Shown here: positions 7,829-15,974 of the stretch, in pieces
Layout of the letters: each line of letters begins with the position of its first letter
Position numbering within the stretch: position 1 is the stretch's first letter
Assembly: GCA_018819135.1 (NCBI GenBank)
Contig: JAHJQK010000191.1
Coordinates: 1-64,000 of the forward strand
Direction of reading: 5' to 3'
Origin: Pseudomonadota bacterium
Lineage (GTDB): Bacteria; Desulfobacterota; SM23-61
DNA: 64,000 nucleotides
Translations under genes and position numbers: made by a program
Notes under the pieces: generated by a model
Database searches by the model: none
What the model was told of the DNA's origin: nothing
The model's input: only the letters and a program-made list of their open reading frames with translations

Positions 7829-9544
7829 TTAATTTGCGCCCCGCTGGAAGAGGGCGCGGATGATGTTGGGAAAATTCAAGCGCCACCGGAAGACCGGCCA
7901 CTTAATCTCTCCTTTGTCGCAGACCGTAGACATGCTTACCCGGTCGAAACTTTCCTTCAGAGCCAGGAGCATCTGGCTTCGTTCTGGCTCGTCCAGAAGG
8001 ACGATCTCGTCAACCTTGCGGATCATCTCCCCGGCCAGGAGGATACGCTTCTCGGTCCGGTCAGCGGTCTCCTTGTCCAGCAGGCCAAAATGCTCCTTCC
8101 AGCGGTTTAAACGAAGGCCGGCTTGGTAGGAACTCACGACGATATCATCGCGGGTCATCCACCTTGTCTCGTAACTCAGAGTATACTTCCAGCTTGGAGC
8201 CAGGAGGGCTTTTCGGTAGTCTTCCAAATTTTTGCAGAACACCCGGTAGCCGGTCTCATCGGCTTTTTCGAAAGCAATGGAGCCAGGATCGAGGAAGGGA
8301 GCCAGCGGGGAGATGAAAGGATTCAGGCGCCGGCCAAAAGTTTTCATCAGGTATGCGCAGTAATCGATGGTCTCCATCACCGAAACGGGGGTCTGCTGGG
8401 GAAGTCCGATCATGAAGAAGACGTCGAACTTGGAGCAGCCATGGTCCAGGGCGAAACGGATCGACTTCTCCATCTCTTGGTTGGTGAAATATTTCCCCGT
8501 AGCCCGGCGGACCTTTTCGTCGTGGGATTCGGGAGAGGTCTCAAAATTAAAGTTGGGAAAAGCTTCGGCGACCATCTGGAAATAGGATTCCGGAGCCGGG
8601 GTGAAAAGCTCCAAGACTACCTGATTTTTCGGCCGGACAGGCCGGATACGCGAAAGAAGGGTTTGACCATAGCTCTCCCCGGCCTGCCGCAGGTCTCCAA
8701 CGACGAAGATGGGAGCATTGGTGTACCTGGAGATGGAAAGGATATCATCGGCAACCTTTTCCGGACTGCGAAAGGCGCAGGATTCCCTGGAACAGAAGCG
8801 ATCCAGCCCGAAACGAGATCCCCCGCAGAAGACGCAGTTGTGGGTACACCCCCGGCAGGTCATCACCGCCGTTATGGGATATTCCCACCAATCATGGATG
8901 GGGATCAAAGATTTCAGGTCAAAATATTTTATCACCGAGCGGAAGAAGGTGGAGTAGTTATTGGAATATTCGTCTAAGTCCGGAAGGACATGGGTCAGGG
9001 GATTAGCATGCACCTCTTTCTTTCCATCTTTCCAGGTTAGGTTCGGGACCTCTCCTAAGGATTTGTTCTCCTTCAGGGCCACCAGAAGTTGGCGCAGAGG
9101 TTCTTCTGCCGAATCTCCCCGGACCACAAAATCCACCTGGGGGTAGCGGATCAGTTCTTCGTGAAAGTAGGTGGCGGAATAGCCGCCAAGGATTACGGGA
9201 ATATCAGGGTGACGTTTTTTGCAGAGCGCGGCAACCTCTAAGGAGCCATGGGCGTGGGGGAGCCAGTGCAGGTCAATACCGAATGCACGGGGATGAAGTT
9301 TGGCAATGAGTTCTTCGGGGTCAAAATCTTTGTCTTTCAGCATCCGCAGAGCGAGGTTAATGATCCGCACATGAATGCCGTTCCTTTCCAAATGCTCGGC
9401 AATGGAAGAGAAACCGACCGGGTACATCTCAAAAATAGGCGTTGACGGAACAAGATCAGAGATGGGCCCGAAGAGAATCGGGAGTTTACGGAAATCATAG
9501 ACGGAGGGAGCGTGCAGGAGAATTAAATCTGGCCTGAAAAACAT
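7829..9544 (-). CDS. B12-binding domain radical SAM protein
   Basis: 571 residues. An N-terminal cobalamin-binding-like domain (PVILGGYSATYFHEEL, RYPQVDFVVRGDSAEEPL) is followed by a radical SAM core with CRGCTHNCVFCGG near residue 230, a C-x3-C-x2-C cluster motif, and later FDVFFMIGLPQQTP. The remainder is a long helical C-terminal domain. The HNCVFCGGSRFG context resembles the Ta0216-type subfamily of B12/radical SAM proteins, whose reaction is unknown; this is recollection, not a search. Start at ATG 9544 rather than TTG 9550. The window's cobalamin operon could serve it. Cobalamin in this family may be used for methyl transfer, but many members only retain the fold. Confidence 0.85.
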   Translation of the reverse strand: MFFRPDLILLHAPSVYDFRKLPILFGPISDLVPSTPIFEMYPVGFSSIAEHLERNGIHVRIINLALRMLKDKDFDPEELIAKLHPRAFGIDLHWLPHAHGSLEVAALCKKRHPDIPVILGGYSATYFHEELIRYPQVDFVVRGDSAEEPLRQLLVALKENKSLGEVPNLTWKDGKKEVHANPLTHVLPDLDEYSNNYSTFFRSVIKYFDLKSLIPIHDWWEYPITAVMTCRGCTHNCVFCGGSRFGLDRFCSRESCAFRSPEKVADDILSISRYTNAPIFVVGDLRQAGESYGQTLLSRIRPVRPKNQVVLELFTPAPESYFQMVAEAFPNFNFETSPESHDEKVRRATGKYFTNQEMEKSIRFALDHGCSKFDVFFMIGLPQQTPVSVMETIDYCAYLMKTFGRRLNPFISPLAPFLDPGSIAFEKADETGYRVFCKNLEDYRKALLAPSWKYTLSYETRWMTRDDIVVSSYQAGLRLNRWKEHFGLLDKETADRTEKRILLAGEMIRKVDEIVLLDEPERSQMLLALKESFDRVSMSTVCDKGEIKWPVFRWRLNFPNIIRALFQRGAN

Positions 9545-9573
9545 TTCCAATCCATGAATACCTTCAAATTCAA

Positions 9574-9717
9574 TTGTATAGAAATTCCCTTTTTGGACAC
9601 GGATTCACCTTGTTAGATGTTTACTATCTAACAGGATAAACCCAGATTACCAGGATAAACCAAAAAGAAAATAATGATCCGTTGTTATCTGCGCAAATCG
9701 GTGTCCTATTAAATTTA
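9574..9717 (-). repeat. interspersed repeat family A, inverted copy with insertion
   Basis: The reverse complement of the element seen at 21699-21815 and 33125-33208: TTGTATAGAAATT...TTTTTGGACACGGAT at one end and GTGTCCTATTAAATTT at the other. Relative to those copies it has an extra hairpin, TGTTAGAT-gtttact-ATCTAACA, in the middle. It lies upstream of the radical SAM gene. Confidence 0.75.
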
Positions 9718-9771
9718 AAGAAAGTTTAAAATAACAGGGGATATTGAAAAAAACAAGGAATTTCTCTCTTG

Positions 9772-9814
9772 AAAATGGGACAATTGTAATGTGCTCAGAC
9801 GTGATTTGTTCGCA
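9772..9814 (-). other. possible truncated attC half-site abutting a transposon-end-like sequence
   Basis: On the minus strand, directly after the ParE relic, TGCGAAC (9808-9814) is followed by AAATCACGTCTGAGCAC, similar in layout to the left half of an attC site. It then breaks into ATTACAATTGTCCCATTTT. The last 19 bases (9772-9790) recur with one mismatch at 39535-39553. ACAATTGTAAT next to GGG is reminiscent of some IS ends. Both readings are tentative. Confidence 0.3.
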
Positions 9815-9819
9815 GGGAT

Positions 9820-9897
9820 TTAGATTCTTTCTTGCCAGCTCTGGGGATTACGTTTGGCATGGAATACAGCGAGAATAACCACGGTGTCTGGTTCAAC
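9820..9897 (-). pseudogene. C-terminal relic of a RelE/ParE-type toxin
   Basis: In the frame next to that of HepT, the minus strand reads EPDTVVILAVFHAKRNPQSW followed by QERI and a stop. This is the characteristic last strand and tail of RelE/ParE toxins (a hydrophobic VxxLAxxHxxR followed by xPxxW). No upstream part of such a toxin is present: the relic joins the HepT frame a few bases before the HepT stop. It marks a deletion that fused two toxin-antitoxin loci. Confidence 0.65.
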
Positions 9898-10141
9898 CCT
9901 TTTCGACTGCCGAAAGCAGAAGGTCTCTATGCCAGGATTCCCCTTGTGGGATAGGAAATGCTTTTGACTGGAAGACTTGTTTGAGAATGTTCTCGATACC
10001 GTTGTAGAAGTTATGTAACAGCGCCCCTACACCGGCAAGCTCAAGCATGGAGAGGGTCGATAGTTGATGGGAAGGCAGTACAGAGAGTGAGTTCTCAATA
10101 GCCTCGTACTCGGCCTCGATACGAAGACGGTAGTCAGGCAT
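9893..10141 (-). pseudogene. HepT-like HEPN toxin, C-terminally truncated
   Basis: 82 residues ([20 protein letters not shown]...). It carries the HepT/nucleotidyltransferase-substrate-binding core [20 protein letters not shown] and [12 protein letters not shown], then stops. The usual continuation, which includes the RNase motif R-x4-6-H-x-Y (typically RHFFVHAY), is absent. Known HEPN/MNT biology makes HepT an mRNA or tRNA nuclease toxin neutralised through AMPylation by its MNT partner. Without the motif this copy should be inactive. Its ATG overlaps the MNT stop by eight bases, a normal arrangement for intact modules. The end is fused to a ParE relic. Confidence 0.78.
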
Positions 10142-10403
10142 AGAGAGGCACGCCCTCCCGCTGGATGAGTTCAACGAAACGGCTCTTAGTGGACAGGTCT
10201 ACGACATCAACCGGTTTTGATAAGGCGCACAGAAGCTCACCATAGAAGGTGAAAAAATCCTTGTCCTCAATACCTTCTACCCCGATGTCGATATCGCGGC
10301 TTTCCTTGTCAGGAGACAGGCTGGACCCAAACAATACCACCCGCTTTGCATGGTACTTGGCGGCCGTCTTCTCGATTATCTGTCTGTCCTTATCGGCAAT
10401 CAT
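10134..10403 (-). CDS. MNT-domain nucleotidyltransferase antitoxin (MntA-like)
   Basis: 89 residues of the minimal nucleotidyltransferase fold: [20 protein letters not shown] carries the GS-x(n)-DxD active-site signature, and [11 protein letters not shown] supplies the third-acid segment. In HEPN/MNT systems this protein AMPylates and silences the adjacent HepT. Here it looks complete while its toxin is truncated, so only the antitoxin may survive. The ATG lies 47 bases behind the attC-like site at 10450-10512, the distance expected for the first gene of an integron cassette. Confidence 0.82.
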   Translation of the reverse strand: MIADKDRQIIEKTAAKYHAKRVVLFGSSLSPDKESRDIDIGVEGIEDKDFFTFYGELLCALSKPVDVVDLSTKSRFVELIQREGVPLYA

Positions 10404-10464
10404 GCGCCCATTATATCATATCCCGATAGAATTGGTTCCTGTTTTCAGGTGCTAACGCTCGGCC

Positions 10465-10984
<520 letters not shown>

Positions 10985-11001
10985 TTAATTTCCTTTTTGG
11001 G

Positions 11002-11097
11002 GCCGAACGTGCTCGCGGCTGAGCTGTGGGCCGAAGGTTTGTCTGCTCCAGTCCCGCTGAGCGGGATTCCAGCCGTGATCAGCGGGGCGCATTACGC
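11002..11097 (-). other. second attC-like site, degenerate left box
   Basis: Minus-strand order: GCGTAAT (11091-11097, a poor RYYYAAC box), inner left TGCGCCCCGCTGATC, a strong hairpin TCCCGCTCAGCGGGA, inner right GCTCAGCCGCGAGCA, and outer right GTTCGGC (11002-11008). The inner arms are complementary apart from a few mismatches and one extra base. The site lies between the HepT relic and brnT, in the same orientation as the site at 10450. Its outer right box is the reverse complement of the outer left box of that site. Confidence 0.42.
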
Positions 11098-11115
11098 ATC
11101 CAGTGGATCGTATCA

Positions 11116-11360
11116 TCAAGACATGGCGTTTTCAATCTCGCCTTTTAATTTTATGAATACCGGCTCAGCATCTCTTACAAGCGACTCCATCCGTTCAGGG
11201 AAGAGGTTGAGAGCATAACCGTTGCCGAAAAGTGGCCATGGGCAAGATAGCTGTTCAAATAGTCCAGCTGTTTGAGAACGTTTTCGATCCTATTGTAGAA
11301 ATTGTAAAGCAGTGCTGCTACACCGGCAACTTCAAGCTTGGAGAGAGTTGATAGGGGCAT
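11116..11360 (-). pseudogene. second HepT relic, N-truncated and frameshifted
   Basis: The minus strand reads STLSKLEVAGVAALLYNFYN then RIENVLKQL, closely similar to the HepT copy at 9893-10141 ([20 protein letters not shown] then GIENILKQV). After about 15 further residues the frame shifts; the next frame continues FFGNGYALNLFPERMESLVR and DAEPVFIKLKGEIENAMS to a stop, which is a typical HepT C-terminus. The N-terminal third and the piece carrying GESWHRDLL are gone, and the RNase motif is disrupted. No MNT gene accompanies it. Confidence 0.7.
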
Positions 11361-11406
11361 GTACGTATTATATCATGCTTTAAAGGGATTGGTCTTCATT
11401 ATTTCT

Positions 11407-11450
11407 TGCTAACGAGCCCTTAGACGCGAGCACGTTCCTCCGGAACACCA
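11407..11450 (-). other. third, partial attC-like right end
   Basis: On the minus strand a hairpin GTTCCGGAGGAAC is followed by GTGCTCGCGTCTAAGGGCTC and the box GTTAGCA (11407-11413). The stretch GAACGTGCTCGCG recurs in inverted orientation at 11006-11018 inside the second site. A left half could not be identified with confidence; it would fall in the 3' end of the DUF488 gene. Confidence 0.3.
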
Positions 11451-11489
11451 TGATCTGCACTCATGTCGCTTGAAAGAACATCCTTGCGG

Positions 11490-11951
11490 TCAGGAGTCCT
11501 TTCGATCATCAAGTTTATCTTGCCAGGTTTTTTCCTCATCGAGGATATGCACAACCTTCCACCCCCGCTCCTGCAAGCTCCGTCCGATGAATCGGCGGTG
11601 GCAACGCCAGGGCAGGCGTTCCGCACAAACGATGGCGCAGCGACAACGCGAAGCCATCCGTTCCAAAAGCTCCATGCCTGCCAGGTATTCAAGGGTCTGG
11701 GTATAAGCTTCATAACCACCCTTGCGGTACCCTCCCAGTTCCTTGCCCAGATAGTAATACCCCCATCCCTGTTCACCTAAAGATTGCAGGAGGGTCTCTT
11801 TTTCGAAGTGAGGGAATTTGCTGGTAGGAAAGCTGCGCACGTCCACCACCATCTCGAGGGCATACGATTGCAGCAGTTTTACAAACTCGCCAAAAGTCCG
11901 GTTGCTGGTCCCCAAAGTAAATATAATATTCTCTAAAACCACATCTTTCAT
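11490..11951 (-). CDS. DUF488 family protein
   Basis: 153 residues with the DUF488 hallmarks: FTLGTSNRTFGEFVKLL, VVDVRSFPTSKFPHF, YYYLGKELGG, and the CAIVCAERLPWRCHRRF segment with paired cysteines and histidine near the end. The family is widespread, of unknown function, and often carried on mobile or defence-rich islands. Here it heads the minus-strand row of toxin-antitoxin remnants and could be the outermost cassette of that array. It looks complete. Confidence 0.85.
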   Translation of the reverse strand: MKDVVLENIIFTLGTSNRTFGEFVKLLQSYALEMVVDVRSFPTSKFPHFEKETLLQSLGEQGWGYYYLGKELGGYRKGGYEAYTQTLEYLAGMELLERMASRCRCAIVCAERLPWRCHRRFIGRSLQERGWKVVHILDEEKTWQDKLDDRKDS

Positions 11952-12284
11952 TATCGCTTTTCACCTTGTGCCTTATACATTTTTTATTAACACGTTTTCC
12001 CTGGCAGAGCAAGAATGCCATAGAAAATTATCGGGATAAATGATATATTTTAAAAGCTTTCTGCTATTCTCTACAGACGATCCAAGAAAGATATTTCAGT
12101 AAAAAAATTCGGATTGCGGCAAGCGGATCGTCCTCTGGCAAAGAGCTGATAAAGGGAAGAATGTGGTGAGCGCGATCTTATCCATCATCCTGTTCAACGT
12201 GTTGCTGACCCTGTTGTTTTACCTGTGATCCTAAATCGGCTCAAACAAGACGGAGCCAAATCTGGGAAACGAAGGAAGAAAAAA

Positions 12285-13123
12285 ATGATAATTCGATGCT
12301 GGGGAGCAAGGGGCTCCATTCCAGTTTCCGGACCAGAATACCTAAAGTACGGGGGAGATACCACCTGCATTGAAATCAGAACGAGCGAGGATGAAATCAT
12401 CATCATTGATGCCGGCACGGGCATCCGGAAGTTAGGGAGTCGATTGCTGGAAGAAGAAAGATTTCAATACAATATGATTTTTACCCATTCCCATTGGGAT
12501 CATATTTTGGGATTCCCCTTTTTTAAACCGATCTACCGGAAGGAAACGTCCATTCGCATGTTTGGCTGTCCTTTTACTCAGGATTCCATAAAAAAATGAT
12601 CTCCAAAGTCATGGCGGCCCCCAACTTTCCGGTGGATTTCGAGAATGTGCAAGCGAATATTTCCTACCATCAATCCTGCGAAAATAGCTTTGCCATTAAA
12701 TCCATGAATGTGACCCCCATCGCCACCAGTCATCCCAATCCGGGGATCGGATACAAATTCATGGAGGACGGCCGGGCCTTTGTTTTCCTCACCGACAATG
12801 AGCTGACTTTTATACATCCCCGCGGACTGGATTATAAGGACTATGTTGATTTCTCCTCCGGCGCGGACCTGCTCGTCCATGATTCTGAATACACCGAGGA
12901 AGAATATAAAACGAGAAAGTCTTGGGGCCACTCGGTTTATAAAGATGCGTTGAGGTTAGCCCTGGACGCTAAGGTGCAGAAATTTGGCTTGTTTCACCAT
13001 AACCAGGAAAGAACAGACGCCAGCATAGAAGAAATGATCCAAGACTGCCGGCAGATAATCGGGGATCAAAAGGCCAATATGGAATGCTTGGGGATTTATG
13101 AAGGAATGGAAATCCAGTTGTAA
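12285..13123 (+). CDS. MBL-fold metallo-hydrolase, split by a -1 frameshift at A7
   Basis: Two plus-strand frames make one protein of 279 residues. The first (12285-12599) holds CWGARGSIPVSGPEYLKYGG and the metal-binding THSHWDHILGFPFF. The second (in frame from 12596) holds HPNPGIGYKF, FLTDNE, DLLVHDSEYT and GLFHHNQERTD. Neither half has all metal ligands. The join falls in A-AAA-AAA (12590-12596) just before a TGA, and a one-base backward slip there gives a seamless sequence (QDSIKKMISKVM). It may be programmed frameshifting, a recent indel, or a homopolymer assembly error. The family resembles phosphodiesterase-like MBL proteins often fused to response regulators; the substrate is unknown. 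Confidence 0.78.
12590..12599 (+). other. slippery heptamer A AAA AAA followed by UGA
   Basis: Zero-frame codons read ATA AAA AAA TGA. A -1 slip on the two lysine codons would avoid the TGA and enter the downstream frame with ATG ATC. A AAA AAA is among the efficient bacterial -1 slippery sequences. No obvious strong downstream hairpin or upstream Shine-Dalgarno stimulator is visible, which weakens the case. Confidence 0.4.
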
Positions 13124-13132
13124 GTATTTTTT

Positions 13133-13313
13133 AGCCACAGAGCACACAGAGACCACAGAGCTATAATCAAAATCTTAAAAAAAACTGAAGAGAGACACAA
13201 AGAAAAAGGGCAAATGATGCCAATAAAACATAAAAGATATGCAATTTAGGCCTTTGGTCTTTAACCTTAAAGTTTGATATTTTTACCTCTGTGTTCTCTG
13301 TGAACTCTGTGGC
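13133..13313. repeat. repeat family B, inverted pair in front of mlaF
   Basis: Left arm GCCACAGAGCACACAGAGAC (13133-13161) and right arm CCTCTGTGTTCTCTGTGAAC plus TCTGTGGC (13286-13313) are inverted copies around 125 bases of unique sequence. The right arm ends 11 bases before the ATG of the ABC ATPase, and no Shine-Dalgarno sequence remains between them. Similar pairs occur at 30626, 54457 and 59516, and a single arm at 33273. Confidence 0.8.
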
Positions 13314-13324
13314 CAAAACTGATT

Positions 13325-14065
13325 ATGGATATTATTCTTGAAGCCCGTGACCTTGCTTTCAGCCTTGATGGAAGGCAGATCTTCCAGTTCCAGAATCTGA
13401 ACTTTCGCTTACAGCGGGGCGAAATTTATGTGGTTTTAGGGGAGAGCGGCAGCGGAAAGTCAGTCCTTTTGAAGCTTTGCAGCGGGCTTTTTTCTCCAGC
13501 CAATGGAAGGGTGGAGATCGCAGGAATCAACCTGGCTACCGCCTCTAAAGAAATCTCACAAGCCATGCGGATAAAGATGGGCTTTGTTTTTCAGGAAGCC
13601 GCGTTAATCAGTAATATGTCGATCTATGATAACGTGGCGCTGCCTTTACGGTACCATACCAGATTAAAGGAGGCTGAAGTACAGGCCCGGGTTGCTGAAA
13701 AAATGGCCCTTTTCGAAGTGGACCGGCAATATGACCGCTCCATCCCTGCTCAGTTGAGCCTGGGAATGCGCAAGCAAGCGGCTTTAGCCAGAGCCCTGGT
13801 CCTGGAACCCGAACTTCTTTTTCTGGACGAACCGGGTACGGGCCTGGGGGGAGAAGCCGAATATCTGGTCTTCAAAGCTTTACAGGAGTATCATCAGAAA
13901 ACCCGGGCAACCTTTTTGATGGTCACAAGCGAAGGACCTTCCGCTTTTACCATTGCTGACCGTATCGGCCTCTTGGAAAAAGGGCGTATCGTAACCGAAG
14001 GTCCAGCCCAGGAGATGCAGGAACGGTTGGCCCAGGTGAAACAACCGGCGTCTGGGTCCACATGA
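13325..14065 (+). CDS. mlaF: MlaF-like ABC transporter ATP-binding protein
   Basis: 246 residues with Walker A GESGSGKS, Q-loop GFVFQEAALISNMSIYDNVA, signature region LSLGMRKQAALARALVLEP (a variant LSxGM typical of Mla ATPases rather than LSGGQ) and Walker B LLFLDEPGTGLG. MlaF energises phospholipid traffic between the inner membrane and the outer membrane. The next gene encodes the MCE partner MlaD, 17 bases downstream. The permease MlaE, normally located between them, is not present in this window. Translation starts directly behind a family B repeat without a clear ribosome site. Confidence 0.86.
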   Translation: MDIILEARDLAFSLDGRQIFQFQNLNFRLQRGEIYVVLGESGSGKSVLLKLCSGLFSPANGRVEIAGINLATASKEISQAMRIKMGFVFQEAALISNMSIYDNVALPLRYHTRLKEAEVQARVAEKMALFEVDRQYDRSIPAQLSLGMRKQAALARALVLEPELLFLDEPGTGLGGEAEYLVFKALQEYHQKTRATFLMVTSEGPSAFTIADRIGLLEKGRIVTEGPAQEMQERLAQVKQPASGST

Positions 14066-14082
14066 ATTGAGGAGAAGTTGCC

Positions 14083-15183
14083 ATGCAGATGTATTTTCGA
14101 ATCAAACATTTCGATCGCTACGTGGGAATCTTTGTTATTCTGGCCCTGGCCCTGATCGTCGTGAAGCTGGTCTTCATCGCCCGGGGGCAGAAGTGGTTTG
14201 AAAAACGTTACCATTACTCGGTGGTATTCAATAGGGTCATCGGCCTGAAGCCGGGTACGGGAGTGACCATTTCCGGAATGGAAGTGGGCAATGTAAAATC
14301 ACTGCGCCTGAATCCCCAGAATAAGGTAGAATTAACCCTGGAGATTCTGGAGACCTACAAGGATAACATCCGCCAAGATTCGCTGGCGAAGATTGTCAGC
14401 ACTCTCCTGGGCGCTAAAACGGTAGAAGTCACCATGGGCTCACCGGACCAGCCGCCTCTTCCGGTAGGAGGAACTCTCGTTTCCGATGAGCCCAAGGAAC
14501 TGACCGACATCTTGAAAGAGGTCGATGTCGAGACTCCCCTCAAGAAGCTGGACGAAGCTTTGGAAAACCTGAGGTCGGTAACAGGAAAACTCAATAACCC
14601 GCAGGGAAAACTTTTCACTCTACTGACCAATGTGGAATTTATCACCGCTCAGCTAAAAAACGGCCAAGGAGGCATGGGGGCTCTTCTCCAGGACAAAAAG
14701 ATGCATGGAGAGATAAAAGCGGCCATCGAATCTATCCGCCGTTCTGCGGCCCAGGTAGAGGAGACAACGCAGCATGCTTCCCAATTTTCCAGAGACCTGC
14801 CCGGGGTGATGGCCGAAATTGACCGAACCTTAAAAGAGATTCCCACGGTTTTGGAGGATATAAAAAGGGCTGCTGCCGATCTGCCCCAAGTCACGAAAGA
14901 TGTGCTCAAAGCCACAGGAGAGACACCAGCGATCACAGCCAATGTGAAGGATATCACCACCGACATGAAAGCCATTACGGGGAGTGTGAAGAAGGCTGCC
15001 CCGGAGATTCCCGATTTGCTGGCTTCAACCCATGAAAGTGTGGAGGAAGCGGAAAAATTAATCCAGGGGCTACAGAAGCACTGGCTGCTCAGAGGCTCGA
15101 TGCCCAAAGCCCGGAGCGACACGCCGTTAGAGATCAGCCAGCGGGAGAGCCCGTATGAAAAAAAGGGGGAAAATTCTCGATGA
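14083..15183 (+). CDS. mlaD: MlaD-family MCE-domain protein
   Basis: 366 residues. One N-terminal membrane helix (about 13-33, YVGIFVILALALIVVKLVFI) anchors a periplasmic MCE/MlaD domain: YSVVFNRVIGLKPGTGVTIS, GMEVGNVKSLRLNP and STLLGAKTVEVTMG. A long helical C-terminal part follows, with repeating DLPxVxxDIxxxxxxxP segments (about 215-330) suggestive of a coiled or needle-like extension. MCE proteins form hexameric rings that carry lipids. Overlaps ccdA by four bases (ATGA). Longer than E. coli MlaD (about 180 residues), as is common for PqiB/Mla4-like versions. Confidence 0.85.
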   Translation: MQMYFRIKHFDRYVGIFVILALALIVVKLVFIARGQKWFEKRYHYSVVFNRVIGLKPGTGVTISGMEVGNVKSLRLNPQNKVELTLEILETYKDNIRQDSLAKIVSTLLGAKTVEVTMGSPDQPPLPVGGTLVSDEPKELTDILKEVDVETPLKKLDEALENLRSVTGKLNNPQGKLFTLLTNVEFITAQLKNGQGGMGALLQDKKMHGEIKAAIESIRRSAAQVEETTQHASQFSRDLPGVMAEIDRTLKEIPTVLEDIKRAAADLPQVTKDVLKATGETPAITANVKDITTDMKAITGSVKKAAPEIPDLLASTHESVEEAEKLIQGLQKHWLLRGSMPKARSDTPLEISQRESPYEKKGENSR

Positions 15184-15920
15184 GCGGAGCCCAGGACCTT
15201 TCTCTTTACCTTGCTTTTGCCGCCGGAGTTCTATCCTTTCTCTCGCCCTGTGTTTTGCCGTTGGTCCCTTCCTACGTGGCTTTCCTCACCGGCCTTTCCT
15301 TCGAGGAACTCACCTATGAACATCCGAAGCAGAAAATGCGCTGGATTATCCTTAGCCATTCTTTGCTTTTCATCTTGGGGTTCAGCGCACTTTTCACCCT
15401 CCTGGGAGCTTCGGCCACGCTCATCGGCCAATTCCTGGCGGCCCACCGGGACACCATCCGCATCGTGGGCGGAGTCATGGTCATCCTCTTCGGACTTTTC
15501 ATCAGCGGGGTCTTCTCTTGGGCTTTTTTGCAGCAGGAGAAGAAAGTGCATCTCCGCGCCAAACCTTTGGGGTACGTAGGTTCCTTCCTGGTTGGCGTGA
15601 CCTTCGCTGCTGGCTGGACCCCCTGTGTCGGACCGATCCTCTCCTCCATCCTGCTTTATGCCAGCACGGCCGAGGACATGCGATCGGGGATTTTACTCCT
15701 GATTTTCTATTCTTTAGGGTTAGGGCTTCCTTTTTTCGCCTGTTCTTTGGCTCTGAATTCCTTCCTGAGCGTCTTCCAGAAAGCCCGCAGGTACCTTGGA
15801 GTATTCAACAAGGTAGGCGGAGTCCTATTGGTCATTGTGGGTATCCTCTTGCTGACCAATTCTTTCGAATTCCTGAACCGAGTCCTAGGTCGATGGCTCC
15901 CAGCGCTGACGCTGCCGTGA
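15180..15920 (+). CDS. ccdA: cytochrome c biogenesis protein CcdA (DsbD transmembrane family)
   Basis: 246 residues with six hydrophobic helices. The two redox cysteines are visible in the standard places: FLSPCVLPLVPSYVAFLTG near residue 24 and GWTPCVGPILSSIL near residue 144. CcdA passes reducing equivalents from cytoplasmic thioredoxin across the inner membrane to periplasmic thiol proteins for haem attachment or disulfide isomerisation. It starts inside the mlaD stop (ATGA), so is translationally coupled to the Mla genes. No CcsA/CcsB or thioredoxin partner gene is nearby. Confidence 0.9.
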   Translation: MSGAQDLSLYLAFAAGVLSFLSPCVLPLVPSYVAFLTGLSFEELTYEHPKQKMRWIILSHSLLFILGFSALFTLLGASATLIGQFLAAHRDTIRIVGGVMVILFGLFISGVFSWAFLQQEKKVHLRAKPLGYVGSFLVGVTFAAGWTPCVGPILSSILLYASTAEDMRSGILLLIFYSLGLGLPFFACSLALNSFLSVFQKARRYLGVFNKVGGVLLVIVGILLLTNSFEFLNRVLGRWLPALTLP

Positions 15921-15974
15921 GCCGCATTCCGGCCGCAAAGCGATCAAAAGGATGAAGGCGCCTGGAAAGAAGCG

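Noticed and set aside
8123-8977. Plus-strand open frame of 284 codons
   Set aside because: Antisense shadow of the radical SAM gene; no ribosome site or recognisable domain.
9600-9650. TGTTAGAT...ATCTAACA hairpin as a terminator or attC
   Set aside because: No U-tract follows, and it lies inside a family A repeat copy, which explains it better.
12163-12228. 21-codon hydrophobic frame starting GTG-GTG (VVSAILSIILFNVLL...)
   Set aside because: Looks like a membrane peptide, but it is very short with a poor ribosome site and no coupling to a neighbour; could not be supported.
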